Assembly (NCBI RefSeq): GCF_014203555.1
Contig: NZ_JACHJH010000009.1
Location: 62,001 to 126,000, forward strand
Direction: 5' to 3'
From: Streptomyces olivoverticillatus
GTDB lineage: Bacteria; Actinomycetota; Actinomycetes; Streptomycetales; Streptomycetaceae
DNA: 64,000 bases
Position 1 is the first letter of the stretch. Each line of letters opens with the position of its first letter. Shown in pieces: positions 1 through 7,231 of this stretch. Below the pieces are notes generated by a model, which ran no database searches, was not told where the DNA came from, and worked only from the letters and a program-made list of their open reading frames with translations. The translations under genes and the position numbers were made by a program.

Positions 1-2
1 AG

Positions 3-1664
3 CGCTTCGCCAAGGTCGTCGAGCTGGTCATCACCGCGATGGACATCTCCATCTGCTTCGCCGACTTCCCGACCGAGAAGATCGGCGAGACCACCCGCGC
101 CTTCCGCCAGCTGGGCATCGGCTACGCCAACCTCGGCGCCCTGCTCATGGCCACCGGTCACGCCTACGACAGCGACGGCGGCCGCGCCCTGGCCGGTGCC
201 GTCACCTCGCTGATGACCGGCACCTCCTACAAGCGCTCCGCCGAGCTGGCCGCGGTCGTCGGCCCGTACGACGGCTACGCCCGCAACGCCGACGCCCACA
301 AGCGCGTCATGAAGCAGCACGCCGACGCCAACACCGTCGCCAAGCGCATGGACGACCTGGACACCCCGGTGTGGGCCGCGGCCACCGAGGCCTGGCAGGA
401 CGTCCTCCGCCTCGGCGAGAAGAACGGCTTCCGCAACGCCCAGGCGTCGGTGCTGGCCCCCACGGGCACCATCGGCCTGATGATGGACTGCGACACCACG
501 GGCGTCGAGCCGGACCTGGCCCTGGTCAAGTTCAAGAAGCTCGTCGGCGGCGGGTCGATGCAGATCGTGAACAACACGGTCCCCAAGGCCCTCAAGCGCC
601 TCGGCTACCAGCCGGAGCAGATCGAGGCGATCGTCGATCACATCGCCGAGCACGGCAATGTGATCGACGCCCCCGGCCTGAAGCCCGCGCACTACGAGGT
701 CTTCGACTGCGCCATGGGCGATCGCGCGATCTCCGCCATGGGCCACGTGCGCATGATGGCCGCCGCGCAGCCGTTCCTGTCCGGTGCGATCTCCAAGACC
801 GTGAACCTGCCCGAGTCGGCCACCGTCGAGGAGGTCGAGGAGGTCTACTTCGAGGGCTGGAAGCTCGGCCTCAAGGCGCTCGCGATCTACCGCGACAACT
901 GCAAGGTCGGCCAGCCGCTCTCCGCGAAGAAGAAGGAAGCGGCCAAGGTCGAGGCCCCCGCGGCGACGGAGAAGGTCGTCGAGTACCGCCCGGTCCGCAA
1001 GCGCCTGCCCAAGGGCCGCCCGGGGATCACCACCTCCTTCACGGTCGGCGGTGCCGAGGGCTACATGACCGCCAACTCCTACCCGGACGACGGTCTGGGC
1101 GAGGTCTTCCTGAAGATGTCCAAGCAGGGCTCGACCCTCGCGGGCATGATGGACGCCTTCTCGATCGCCGTCTCGGTCGGCCTGCAGTACGGCGTGCCGC
1201 TGGAGACGTACGTCTCGAAGTTCACCAACATGCGCTTCGAGCCCGCGGGCATGACGGACGACCCGGACGTGCGGATGGCGCAGTCGATCGTCGACTACAT
1301 CTTCCGCCGCCTGGCGCTGGACTTCCTGCCGTTCGAGACCCGCTCGGCCCTCGGCATCCACTCCGCCGAGGAGCGCCAGCGTCACCTGGACACCGGCTCC
1401 TACGAGGCGGCCGACGAGGACGTCGACGTCGAGGGTCTGGCGCAGTCCGCCCCGCGCCACGTCGCGGCCCCCAAGCCCGACGTCCCCGCGCAGCCCGCGG
1501 CCGCCCCGGCCCCGAAGCAGGCGCACAACTCCACCGAGCTGGTGGAGATGCAGCTGGGCCTGAACGCGGACGCCCCGCTCTGCTTCTCCTGCGGCACGAA
1601 GATGCGCCGCGCGGGCAGCTGCTACCTGTGCGAGGGCTGCGGCTCGACCAGCGGCTGCAGCTGA
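3..1664 (+). CDS. nrdJ: Vitamin B12-dependent ribonucleotide reductase, class II (3' part)
   Basis: This is the C-terminal portion (553 residues visible) of an adenosylcobalamin-dependent ribonucleotide reductase, which makes deoxyribonucleotides for DNA synthesis without an oxygen-derived radical cofactor. The frame is open from the window edge, so the start and the radical-generating N-terminal half lie upstream. Seen directly: the APTGTIG loop typical of the class II barrel (about visible residue 151), a following CDTTG motif, a low-complexity Ala/Pro/Lys linker near position 1500, and a cysteine-rich C-terminal tail with CFSCG, CYLCEGCG and a final GCS, the usual thiol-bearing tail of the long NrdJ subfamily. 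The gene ends just before a strong hairpin. In Streptomyces nrdJ is normally preceded by nrdR and a B12 riboswitch; both would lie outside this window. Confidence 0.95.
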   Translation, partial: RFAKVVELVITAMDISICFADFPTEKIGETTRAFRQLGIGYANLGALLMATGHAYDSDGGRALAGAVTSLMTGTSYKRSAELAAVVGPYDGYARNADAHKRVMKQHADANTVAKRMDDLDTPVWAAATEAWQDVLRLGEKNGFRNAQASVLAPTGTIGLMMDCDTTGVEPDLALVKFKKLVGGGSMQIVNNTVPKALKRLGYQPEQIEAIVDHIAEHGNVIDAPGLKPAHYEVFDCAMGDRAISAMGHVRMMAAAQPFLSGAISKTVNLPESATVEEVEEVYFEGWKLGLKALAIYRDNCKVGQPLSAKKKEAAKVEAPAATEKVVEYRPVRKRLPKGRPGITTSFTVGGAEGYMTANSYPDDGLGEVFLKMSKQGSTLAGMMDAFSIAVSVGLQYGVPLETYVSKFTNMRFEPAGMTDDPDVRMAQSIVDYIFRRLALDFLPFETRSALGIHSAEERQRHLDTGSYEAADEDVDVEGLAQSAPRHVAAPKPDVPAQPAAAPAPKQAHNSTELVEMQLGLNADAPLCFSCGTKMRRAGSCYLCEGCGSTSGCS

Positions 1665-1680
1665 TCGACGCATGACCGAT

Positions 1681-1707
1681 GGGGGACCCGGCTCGGCCGG
1701 GTCCCCC
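1681..1707 (+). terminator. Rho-independent-type hairpin after nrdJ
   Basis: A perfect 12-bp inverted repeat (GGGGGACCCGGC and its complement) with a 3-base TCG loop begins 17 bases after the nrdJ stop. There is no U tract, as is usual for Streptomyces terminators. Confidence 0.85.
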
Positions 1708-1781
1708 ATCGGCGCGTCTGCCCGGCGGCGGCATTGGAATACTGGTGGGGTATGCAGGCAAGAACGGGAGCGGGGGCTGCA

Positions 1782-2612
1782 ATGACGGGTGGCACATGGG
1801 GCGGCGGGGAATTGGACCTGGCCGCCTATCTCGAACGCATCGGTGTCCGGGGGGAGGTCCGGCCGGACCTGGCGACGCTGCGGGCGGTGCACCGCGGCCA
1901 CGTGGCCGCCTTCCCCTTCGAGAACCTGGAGGTCCTGCTCGGCCGGCCGGTGCTGCTGGAGATCAAGTCCCTGCAGGACAAAATGGTGGCGCAGTCCCGC
2001 GGCGGCTACTGCTACGAGCAGAACCTGCTGCTGGCCGCCGCCCTTGAACGCATCGGCTTCTCCTTCAGCGGCCTGGGCGCCCGCGTCCGGATGGGCAGCG
2101 ACGTCATGCGTCCCGTCACGCACATGGCCCTGAAGGTGGAGGCCGACGGCGCCCAGTGGCTGTGCGACGTGGGCTTCGGCGGCGAGGGGCTCTTGGAGCC
2201 GCTGCCCCTGGAGGACGGCGTCCGCGTACGCCAAGGAGACTGGACGTTTGGAATCGAGGTCGAGCAGAAGGACGTACGCGTCCTGCGCTCGCTCCATAAG
2301 GACGGCTGGTTCGACCTCTACGCCTTCGGCCCGGAAGACCGTTTCCCGGTCGACTACACGGTGATGAACCACTACATCTCCACACACCCGCGCTCACCGT
2401 TCGTCTCACGCGTGGTCGTCCAGCGCACCCATCCGACGGAACGCAGGACGCTGGTGGGCTCGGTGCTGTCCTGTGTGCGCGCCGACGGCTCGTCGGACGA
2501 ACGGGAACTCGGCATAGCGGAGTTGGCGCATGTGCTTTCCGGGGAGTTCGGCATCACGCTCGATGACGCCGACACCGAGACCCTCGCCCGGGTGTACTCC
2601 TCCGGTACGTGA
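1782..2612 (+). CDS. Arylamine N-acetyltransferase
   Basis: A cytosolic enzyme of the NAT family (276 residues), which transfers acetyl from acetyl-CoA to arylamines, hydrazines or related amines. The Cys-His-Asp triad is visible: Cys77 in RGGYCYEQN, His114 in VTHMALKV and Asp129 in LCDVGFGG, with the family's usual spacing. Length fits the family. I chose the ATG with GGGGG about five bases upstream; in-frame ATGs at 1752 and 1734 would add 10 or 16 residues. In some actinomycetes NAT homologues act as amide synthases in ansamycin assembly, but no such cluster is present here, so general detoxification is the more likely role. Confidence 0.85.
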   Translation: MTGGTWGGGELDLAAYLERIGVRGEVRPDLATLRAVHRGHVAAFPFENLEVLLGRPVLLEIKSLQDKMVAQSRGGYCYEQNLLLAAALERIGFSFSGLGARVRMGSDVMRPVTHMALKVEADGAQWLCDVGFGGEGLLEPLPLEDGVRVRQGDWTFGIEVEQKDVRVLRSLHKDGWFDLYAFGPEDRFPVDYTVMNHYISTHPRSPFVSRVVVQRTHPTERRTLVGSVLSCVRADGSSDERELGIAELAHVLSGEFGITLDDADTETLARVYSSGT

Positions 2613-2645
2613 TGCGCGCCACTGCCGGAGCCTTACGATGGCTCG

Positions 2646-3251
2646 GTGCTGGTCAAGTGGATTCGCTGCACCGTGGTGGACCGCCGCGGTTTTGAACGCG
2701 GGCAGCGAAAATGGGCGGGATTGCTCGGCGAACCGGGTTTCCGGGGACAGGGAGGTGGCTGGAGCAGGGCGCGTCCGGATGTGGTGCACCTCTTCGGTTT
2801 CTGGGAGAGCCGGGCATTTTACGACTCCTTCATGGCGCGGTCGCACGACAGGCTGGCGACCGCGCAGGCCGGCACCTTCAAGGACGTCCAGGTGCGGCTC
2901 TTCGAGCACCGCTTCGACGTCAAAGTGGGCTTCCGGCCGCAGTTCTCCGATGCCGACGTGGTGCGTTTCGCGCACTGCCGGGTCCGCGAGGACCGGGTCG
3001 AGCACTTCACGCTCATGCAGGAGAAGGTGTGGAATCCGGCCATGGCCGGCTCTCCCGGAATGCTGCGCGGCGTCTTCGGCGAGGCACCCGGGCAGGAGTT
3101 CCTGGTGTTGTCGATGTGGGATTCCGAGGCAGAACACGGCAAGTACCGCGTCGAGCGGATCGAGCGGCTTGCACTGCGGGCGCAGACGGAGGCCGACGTC
3201 GCCGCGATCAACGGCGACGTCGTCGAGATAGAGCCTGCGTGGACGGTGTGA
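2646..3251 (+). CDS. DUF4937 (YdbC-like) domain protein
   Basis: A 201-residue protein starting at GTG (VLVKWIRC). The N-terminal part, with KWIRCTVV and GFWESRAFYDSFM, and a second similar segment (FLVLSMWDSEAEHGKY) look like two antibiotic-monooxygenase-like or dimeric alpha-beta-barrel repeats, and the whole resembles the DUF4937/YdbC family. No catalytic residues can be assigned and the function is unknown. It follows the NAT gene by 33 bases, so the two may be co-transcribed. Confidence 0.65.
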   Translation: MLVKWIRCTVVDRRGFERGQRKWAGLLGEPGFRGQGGGWSRARPDVVHLFGFWESRAFYDSFMARSHDRLATAQAGTFKDVQVRLFEHRFDVKVGFRPQFSDADVVRFAHCRVREDRVEHFTLMQEKVWNPAMAGSPGMLRGVFGEAPGQEFLVLSMWDSEAEHGKYRVERIERLALRAQTEADVAAINGDVVEIEPAWTV

Positions 3252-3301
3252 GCACGGGTGTCGGGCAGCCGCCTGCTCGGCGCGCGATCTAGGGTGGCGG
3301 C

Positions 3302-3961
3302 ATGTCACGGCCCCGGCGCATCGTCCTCCTCCGGCACGGAGAGTCGGAGGGCAACATCGACGACACGGTCTACGAGCGCGAGCCCGACCACGCCCTGAGC
3401 CTCACGGCGACCGGCCGGAAACAGGCCGAGCAGGCGGGCGTCACACTGCGCGAGCTCTTCGGGGACGAACGGGTCTCCGCCTATGTCTCGCCCTACCGCC
3501 GGGCGCACCAGACCTTCCAGGCCCTCGGGCTCGACCCGCGCCTGGTCCGCGTCCGCGAGGAGCCCCGGCTGCGCGAGCAGGACTGGGGGAACTGGCAGGA
3601 CCGCGACGACGTGCGTCGCCAGAAGGCGTACCGGGACGCCTACGGCCACTTCTTCTACCGCTTCGCCCAGGGTGAGTCCGGAGCCGACGTCTACGACCGC
3701 GTGGGGGCCTTCCTGGAGAGCCTGTGGCGCAGCTTCGAGGACCCCGACCACCCGCCGAACGTCCTGATCGTCACCCACGGCCTGACCATGCGGCTGTTCT
3801 GCATGCGCTGGCTGCACTGGACCGTCGCCGAGTTCGAATGCCTGTCCAACCCCGGGAACGCCGAGAGCCGCATGCTCCTGCTGGGTCCCGACGGCAGGTA
3901 TCACCTTGACCGGCCGTTCGAGCGCTGGTGCACACCCGAGTCGTACGGCTTCACCGGTTAG
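3302..3961 (+). CDS. Histidine phosphatase family protein (phosphoglycerate mutase-like)
   Basis: A 219-residue cytosolic member of the histidine phosphatase superfamily. The phosphorylated histidine is His12 in LLRHGES at the N-terminus; the second catalytic histidine is in IVTHGLTMRLF, and the arginine motif SPYRRAHQT is also present. The substrate cannot be read from sequence; members range from sugar-phosphate mutases to broad phosphatases. It ends 11 bases before the ADP-ribosylglycohydrolase gene, so these two probably form an operon. Confidence 0.85.
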   Translation: MSRPRRIVLLRHGESEGNIDDTVYEREPDHALSLTATGRKQAEQAGVTLRELFGDERVSAYVSPYRRAHQTFQALGLDPRLVRVREEPRLREQDWGNWQDRDDVRRQKAYRDAYGHFFYRFAQGESGADVYDRVGAFLESLWRSFEDPDHPPNVLIVTHGLTMRLFCMRWLHWTVAEFECLSNPGNAESRMLLLGPDGRYHLDRPFERWCTPESYGFTG

Positions 3962-3972
3962 AGTTCGCTGCG

Positions 3973-4863
3973 ATGAGCGCTGAACGATTCCATCGAGCCC
4001 TGGCGAGCCTGCGAGGGCTGGCCGTGGGCGACGCCCTCGGCTCCCAGTTCTTCGTACCCGTCAACTATCCCTCTCTCAAGCGGCGACAGCTGCCGCCCGG
4101 CCCCTGGCAGTGGACCGACGACACCGAGATGGCCTGCTCCGTGCTGGCCGTCCTCGCCGCGCACGGCCGGATCGACCAGGACGCACTCGCCCGGTCCTTC
4201 GCCGAGCACCACGACTTCGACCGTGGATACGGCCCGGCCGTCAACCGGATGCTGCGCCTGATCAGGGAGGGCGGCGACTGGCGTGAACTGGCCGCGGCGC
4301 TCTTCCAGGGCCAGGGCTCCTGGGGCAACGGCGCGGCCATGCGGATCGCGCCGCTGGGCGCCTGGTACGCCGACGACCCGGAGCAGGCGACGCACCAGGC
4401 GGAGATCTCGGCCTACACCACCCACCAGCACCGCGAGGCCGTCGCGGGGGCCATGGGGGTGGCCGCCGCGGCGGCCATCGCCGCGGGGCCGGGGGCGGCC
4501 GGCCCGGAGGAACTGCTGGACGGTGTGATCGCGCTCGTGCCGCGCAGCGCGGTGCAGGCGGGGCTGCGGCGCGCCCGGGACATGCTCGACTACGGAGATG
4601 CGACCACGGTGGCCGCCGTGCTCGGCTGCGGCCGCCGCACCAGCGCCCATGACACCGTGCCGTTCGCGCTGTGGGCCGCTGCCCGCCACCTCGGCTCGTA
4701 CGAGGAGGCGTTCTGGACGACGGCCCAGGCCGGCGGTGACGTGGACACCACCTCGGCGATCGCCGGAGGGGTGGTCGCCGCGGCGGAGCGAGGTGCTCCG
4801 CCCACGGCCTGGCTGGAGCACACCGAGGCGCTTCCCGACTGGCTGCCGGACGGCCCGCGCTGA
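3973..4863 (+). CDS. ADP-ribosylglycohydrolase family protein (DraG-like)
   Basis: A 296-residue member of the ADP-ribosylglycohydrolase (ARH/DraG) family, which removes ADP-ribose from proteins, nucleic acids or small molecules using a binuclear Mg centre. Metal-binding motifs are visible at both ends: LAVGDALGS and TDDTEM (residues 48-53) near the N-terminus, SWGNGAAMRIAPLG in the middle, and AGGDVDTTSAIAGG near the C-terminus. All expected acidic residues appear intact. I took the internal ATG (MSAERFHRAL) rather than an upstream in-frame one that would overlap the phosphatase gene. No dedicated ADP-ribosyltransferase partner is visible nearby. Confidence 0.85.
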   Translation: MSAERFHRALASLRGLAVGDALGSQFFVPVNYPSLKRRQLPPGPWQWTDDTEMACSVLAVLAAHGRIDQDALARSFAEHHDFDRGYGPAVNRMLRLIREGGDWRELAAALFQGQGSWGNGAAMRIAPLGAWYADDPEQATHQAEISAYTTHQHREAVAGAMGVAAAAAIAAGPGAAGPEELLDGVIALVPRSAVQAGLRRARDMLDYGDATTVAAVLGCGRRTSAHDTVPFALWAAARHLGSYEEAFWTTAQAGGDVDTTSAIAGGVVAAAERGAPPTAWLEHTEALPDWLPDGPR

Positions 4864-4929
4864 GGTTGGACAGTCGAACGGGGGCGGGGCGGGACAGCTC
4901 GGCGCCGGGGGCGTAACCTTACTGTCGCC

Positions 4930-5631
4930 ATGCCCTACGAACCGCCTACCCACAGTGTCGAGCGCTCCCTCCGAGCGACGACAGGAGCCAAGATCGTCGC
5001 CGGTGTGGACGAGGTCGGCCGGGGCGCCTGGGCGGGACCCGTCACTGTGTGTGCGGCCGTCACCGGACTGCGCCGCCCGCCCGAGGGGCTCACCGACTCC
5101 AAGCTCCTGACGCTCAAGCGGCGCACCGCGCTCGCCGGGCAGCTGGAGTCCTGGGTCACCGCCTACGCCCTCGGTCACTCCTCCCCGCAGGAGATCGACG
5201 AGCTGGGGATGACAGCGGCTCTGCGGCTGGCCGCGACCCGTGCGCTGGACGGGCTGCCGGTCCGGCCGGACGCGGTGATCCTCGACGGCAAGCACGACTA
5301 CCTCGGCGACCCCTGGCAGGTCCGTACGGTCATCAAGGGCGACATCTCCTGTGTGGCCGTCGCCGCTGCCTCCGTGATCGCCAAGGTCCGGCGGGACGCG
5401 ATGATGGCCGAACTGGGCGTGGACCACGCCGACTTCGGGTTCTGCGACAACGCGGGCTACCCTTCGCCGGTCCACAAGGCGGCCCTGGAAAGGCTGGGGC
5501 CCACCCCGCATCACAGGCTGTCCTGGGCCTATCTGGACGGGCTGCCGCAGTGGCAGCATTTGAAGAGGGCCCGCATCACCCCCGAGAACATGGCGTTGGA
5601 GGCCGGTGGCCAGCTCGGCTTCGACTTCTGA
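4930..5631 (+). CDS. rnhB: Ribonuclease HII
   Basis: RNase HII (233 residues) cleaves RNA in RNA-DNA hybrids and initiates removal of single ribonucleotides from DNA. The active-site signature VDEVGRGAWAGPV (Asp27, Glu28) is at the N-terminus. The remaining carboxylates are in AVILDGKHDYLGD and in VDHADFGFCDNAGYPS; the KGDISCVAVAAASVIAKV segment is also characteristic. Length fits bacterial RnhB. The 66-base upstream gap contains a TAACCT/TTACTG-like -10 region close to the start, so it may have its own promoter. Confidence 0.93.
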   Translation: MPYEPPTHSVERSLRATTGAKIVAGVDEVGRGAWAGPVTVCAAVTGLRRPPEGLTDSKLLTLKRRTALAGQLESWVTAYALGHSSPQEIDELGMTAALRLAATRALDGLPVRPDAVILDGKHDYLGDPWQVRTVIKGDISCVAVAAASVIAKVRRDAMMAELGVDHADFGFCDNAGYPSPVHKAALERLGPTPHHRLSWAYLDGLPQWQHLKRARITPENMALEAGGQLGFDF

Positions 5632-5690
5632 CTGGCCCGAAACGCCACCCGCCGACGCGACTCGCACCGGCGTTTGATAAATATCAACTC

Positions 5691-6293
5691 ATGCCTCTCA
5701 TCCCCGAGGAGCCTCAGATTCACGAGAGTGTCCCGGGTCCTCGCGCAGCTGCGGCCTCCGGCCACACCGCGCCGACCCCTCGTCCTGTCCCTGGCCCCCG
5801 CCCCGCACCGATGCGGCCCGGCAGCCCGGCTTCCCGCCGTGGTCCGGTCCCGGCCCCGCCCCAGCGCACCGCGCGCGAGACGGTGCCCGATGCTCCGGCA
5901 GCGGCCACCACGCAGATCCAGCTGATACCCGCCTCCGCACAGGGGGCGCTCGACGCCGCGGACGAGGCCGTCGACCTGCTGCTCGACAGCGGCCGGGCGC
6001 CCGGCGACGTCCTGGTGCTCACCACCGGCGACCCGCACCCCTGGGCGGCGCACGAGCTGTCCTTCGGCGAGGCGTCCTACTGGGCGCAGCACGACGCCGG
6101 AGACGACGTCTTCTACGCGGCGGCCGACGCGGACCGCGTCTCGGCCCGCCCGGTCGTGGTCGTCGCCGTCAACGGCGGTGCCGATGCGGTGGTGGCCGGC
6201 GCGCTGCCCAAGGCGATGGCGCGTGCCGGTGCCCTGCTGATCGTCTGCGGTGACCCGCAGCGGGTCAACGGTCTGCTCTCCGCGGGCGTCTGA
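5691..6293 (+). CDS. Conserved hypothetical protein with Pro/Ala-rich N-terminus
   Basis: A 200-residue protein starting at MPLIPEEPQIHESV. The first 70 or so residues are low-complexity Pro/Ala/Arg and probably disordered. The rest (from about TTQIQLIPASAQ) is a compact alpha/beta domain with several hydrophobic beta-strand-like stretches (DVLVLTTG, PVVVVAVNGG, GALLIVCGD) and no transmembrane segment or signal peptide. I do not recognise a family. It lies 59 bases downstream of rnhB on the same strand. The start is preceded by an AT-rich stretch (TTGATAAATATCAA), unusual for this genome and possibly part of a promoter. Confidence 0.7.
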   Translation: MPLIPEEPQIHESVPGPRAAAASGHTAPTPRPVPGPRPAPMRPGSPASRRGPVPAPPQRTARETVPDAPAAATTQIQLIPASAQGALDAADEAVDLLLDSGRAPGDVLVLTTGDPHPWAAHELSFGEASYWAQHDAGDDVFYAAADADRVSARPVVVVAVNGGADAVVAGALPKAMARAGALLIVCGDPQRVNGLLSAGV

Positions 6294-6351
6294 CGGGCGA
6301 ACCGGGTGGCCGGCCGCTCCTGCCGGAACTGCGTCGGCCGCCTCGTACGCC

Positions 6352-6936
6352 TCACCGTGCCGCCGTGTGGCGGTGTGCTTCCGGTGCCCCGCCTCCGGCG
6401 CCGATCGGGGCGACCGGGTGGGTGGGGGACCGCGGCTGACGGCCGCTGCGTGCCTCGCCCAGGATCTGCCAGCCCGCGCCCGTCAAGATGATGTACGCGC
6501 CGCAGCGCAGTCCGTGCAGGACGCAGGCGTCGCGCAGCGCCCACATCCAGGCGCCGTCCTCCTCGGTCCAATGGGCCTCGCCCTGGCGGCAGTAGAGCAG
6601 GACGGCCGTGCGGACCGGGGTGCGTCTGCGCAGGTCGTGCGGGATGACCCGGCGTAACTGGGCCAGCAGTGCGTTGCGCAGCTCCCAGCCGTCGGGGGCC
6701 GCCGCCGCGCTGCGCTGGACGAAGGAGGCGCTGGCCGTGAGGCGTTCGTCCGGACCCAGCACGGCGACCACGGCCGTGGACGGGGTCGGCAGGTGCCGGG
6801 CGTGCAGGCCGGTGACGACCTCGCGCGGGTTGCGCAGTAAGGGCACGCCCACTGCGGCCCATTCGGCCGGCTCGAGCAGCCTGCCCAGGTGGGAAGCGGA
6901 GTTGGCGGACGGAGGCGGAGCCAAGCCGAAGGCCAT
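6352..6936 (-). CDS. Conserved hypothetical protein downstream of recQ
   Basis: A 194-residue protein starting MAFGLAPPPSANS, with a good ribosome-binding site (AAGGGAG) upstream. It has no signal peptide or membrane segment. The central part (AVVAVLGPDERLTASASF, RTAVLLYCRQGEAHWTEEDGAWMWALRDACVLHG, AYIILTGAGWQILGE) has alternating strands and helices, consistent with a globular alpha/beta domain, but I do not recognise the family. It is on the same strand as recQ and about 295 bases downstream, so it probably has its own promoter. Confidence 0.65.
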   Translation of the reverse strand: MAFGLAPPPSANSASHLGRLLEPAEWAAVGVPLLRNPREVVTGLHARHLPTPSTAVVAVLGPDERLTASASFVQRSAAAAPDGWELRNALLAQLRRVIPHDLRRRTPVRTAVLLYCRQGEAHWTEEDGAWMWALRDACVLHGLRCGAYIILTGAGWQILGEARSGRQPRSPTHPVAPIGAGGGAPEAHRHTAAR

Positions 6937-7231
6937 GATTCTCCCTTCGTCTGCACGCCCGCGAGCCGGGCGGGAGGGACAGGCAGGGGGCGCACACCGC
7001 GAAGGCAAGGCCGGACAGGCCTCGTAAGGGCGGGGAGCGTGGGAGCCGGTCCAATTCTCGCGGCCCCACGGGCCGTGCGGCAACGATCAATTGGCGCCAC
7101 TGACCGGTATCTGGCGGTCCGCCGTCCAAATTCCCTTTCGCCGACGACGGTGCCGAGGGTGACGTCGGCGCCGATGTCGAGGCGCTGATGTCGAGTGCCG
7201 GCGCCGCTGCCGCCTGCTCTGTCCCGGCAGG
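6937..7231. other. Intergenic region between recQ and the downstream hypothetical gene
   Basis: About 295 bases without a convincing gene. A GATCAATTGG stretch near 7084 is the only AT-rich part and could belong to the promoter of the downstream minus-strand gene. No strong terminator hairpin is obvious after recQ. Confidence 0.4.

Noticed and set aside
371..1675. Long Arg/Gly/Pro-rich reading frame overlapping nrdJ in another frame
   Set aside because: Composition is that of a GC-rich shadow frame; nrdJ in the overlapping frame has clear family motifs.
5049..5690. N-terminal extension of the hypothetical gene through rnhB
   Set aside because: The in-frame upstream part is the shadow of rnhB; a plausible start exists at 5691.
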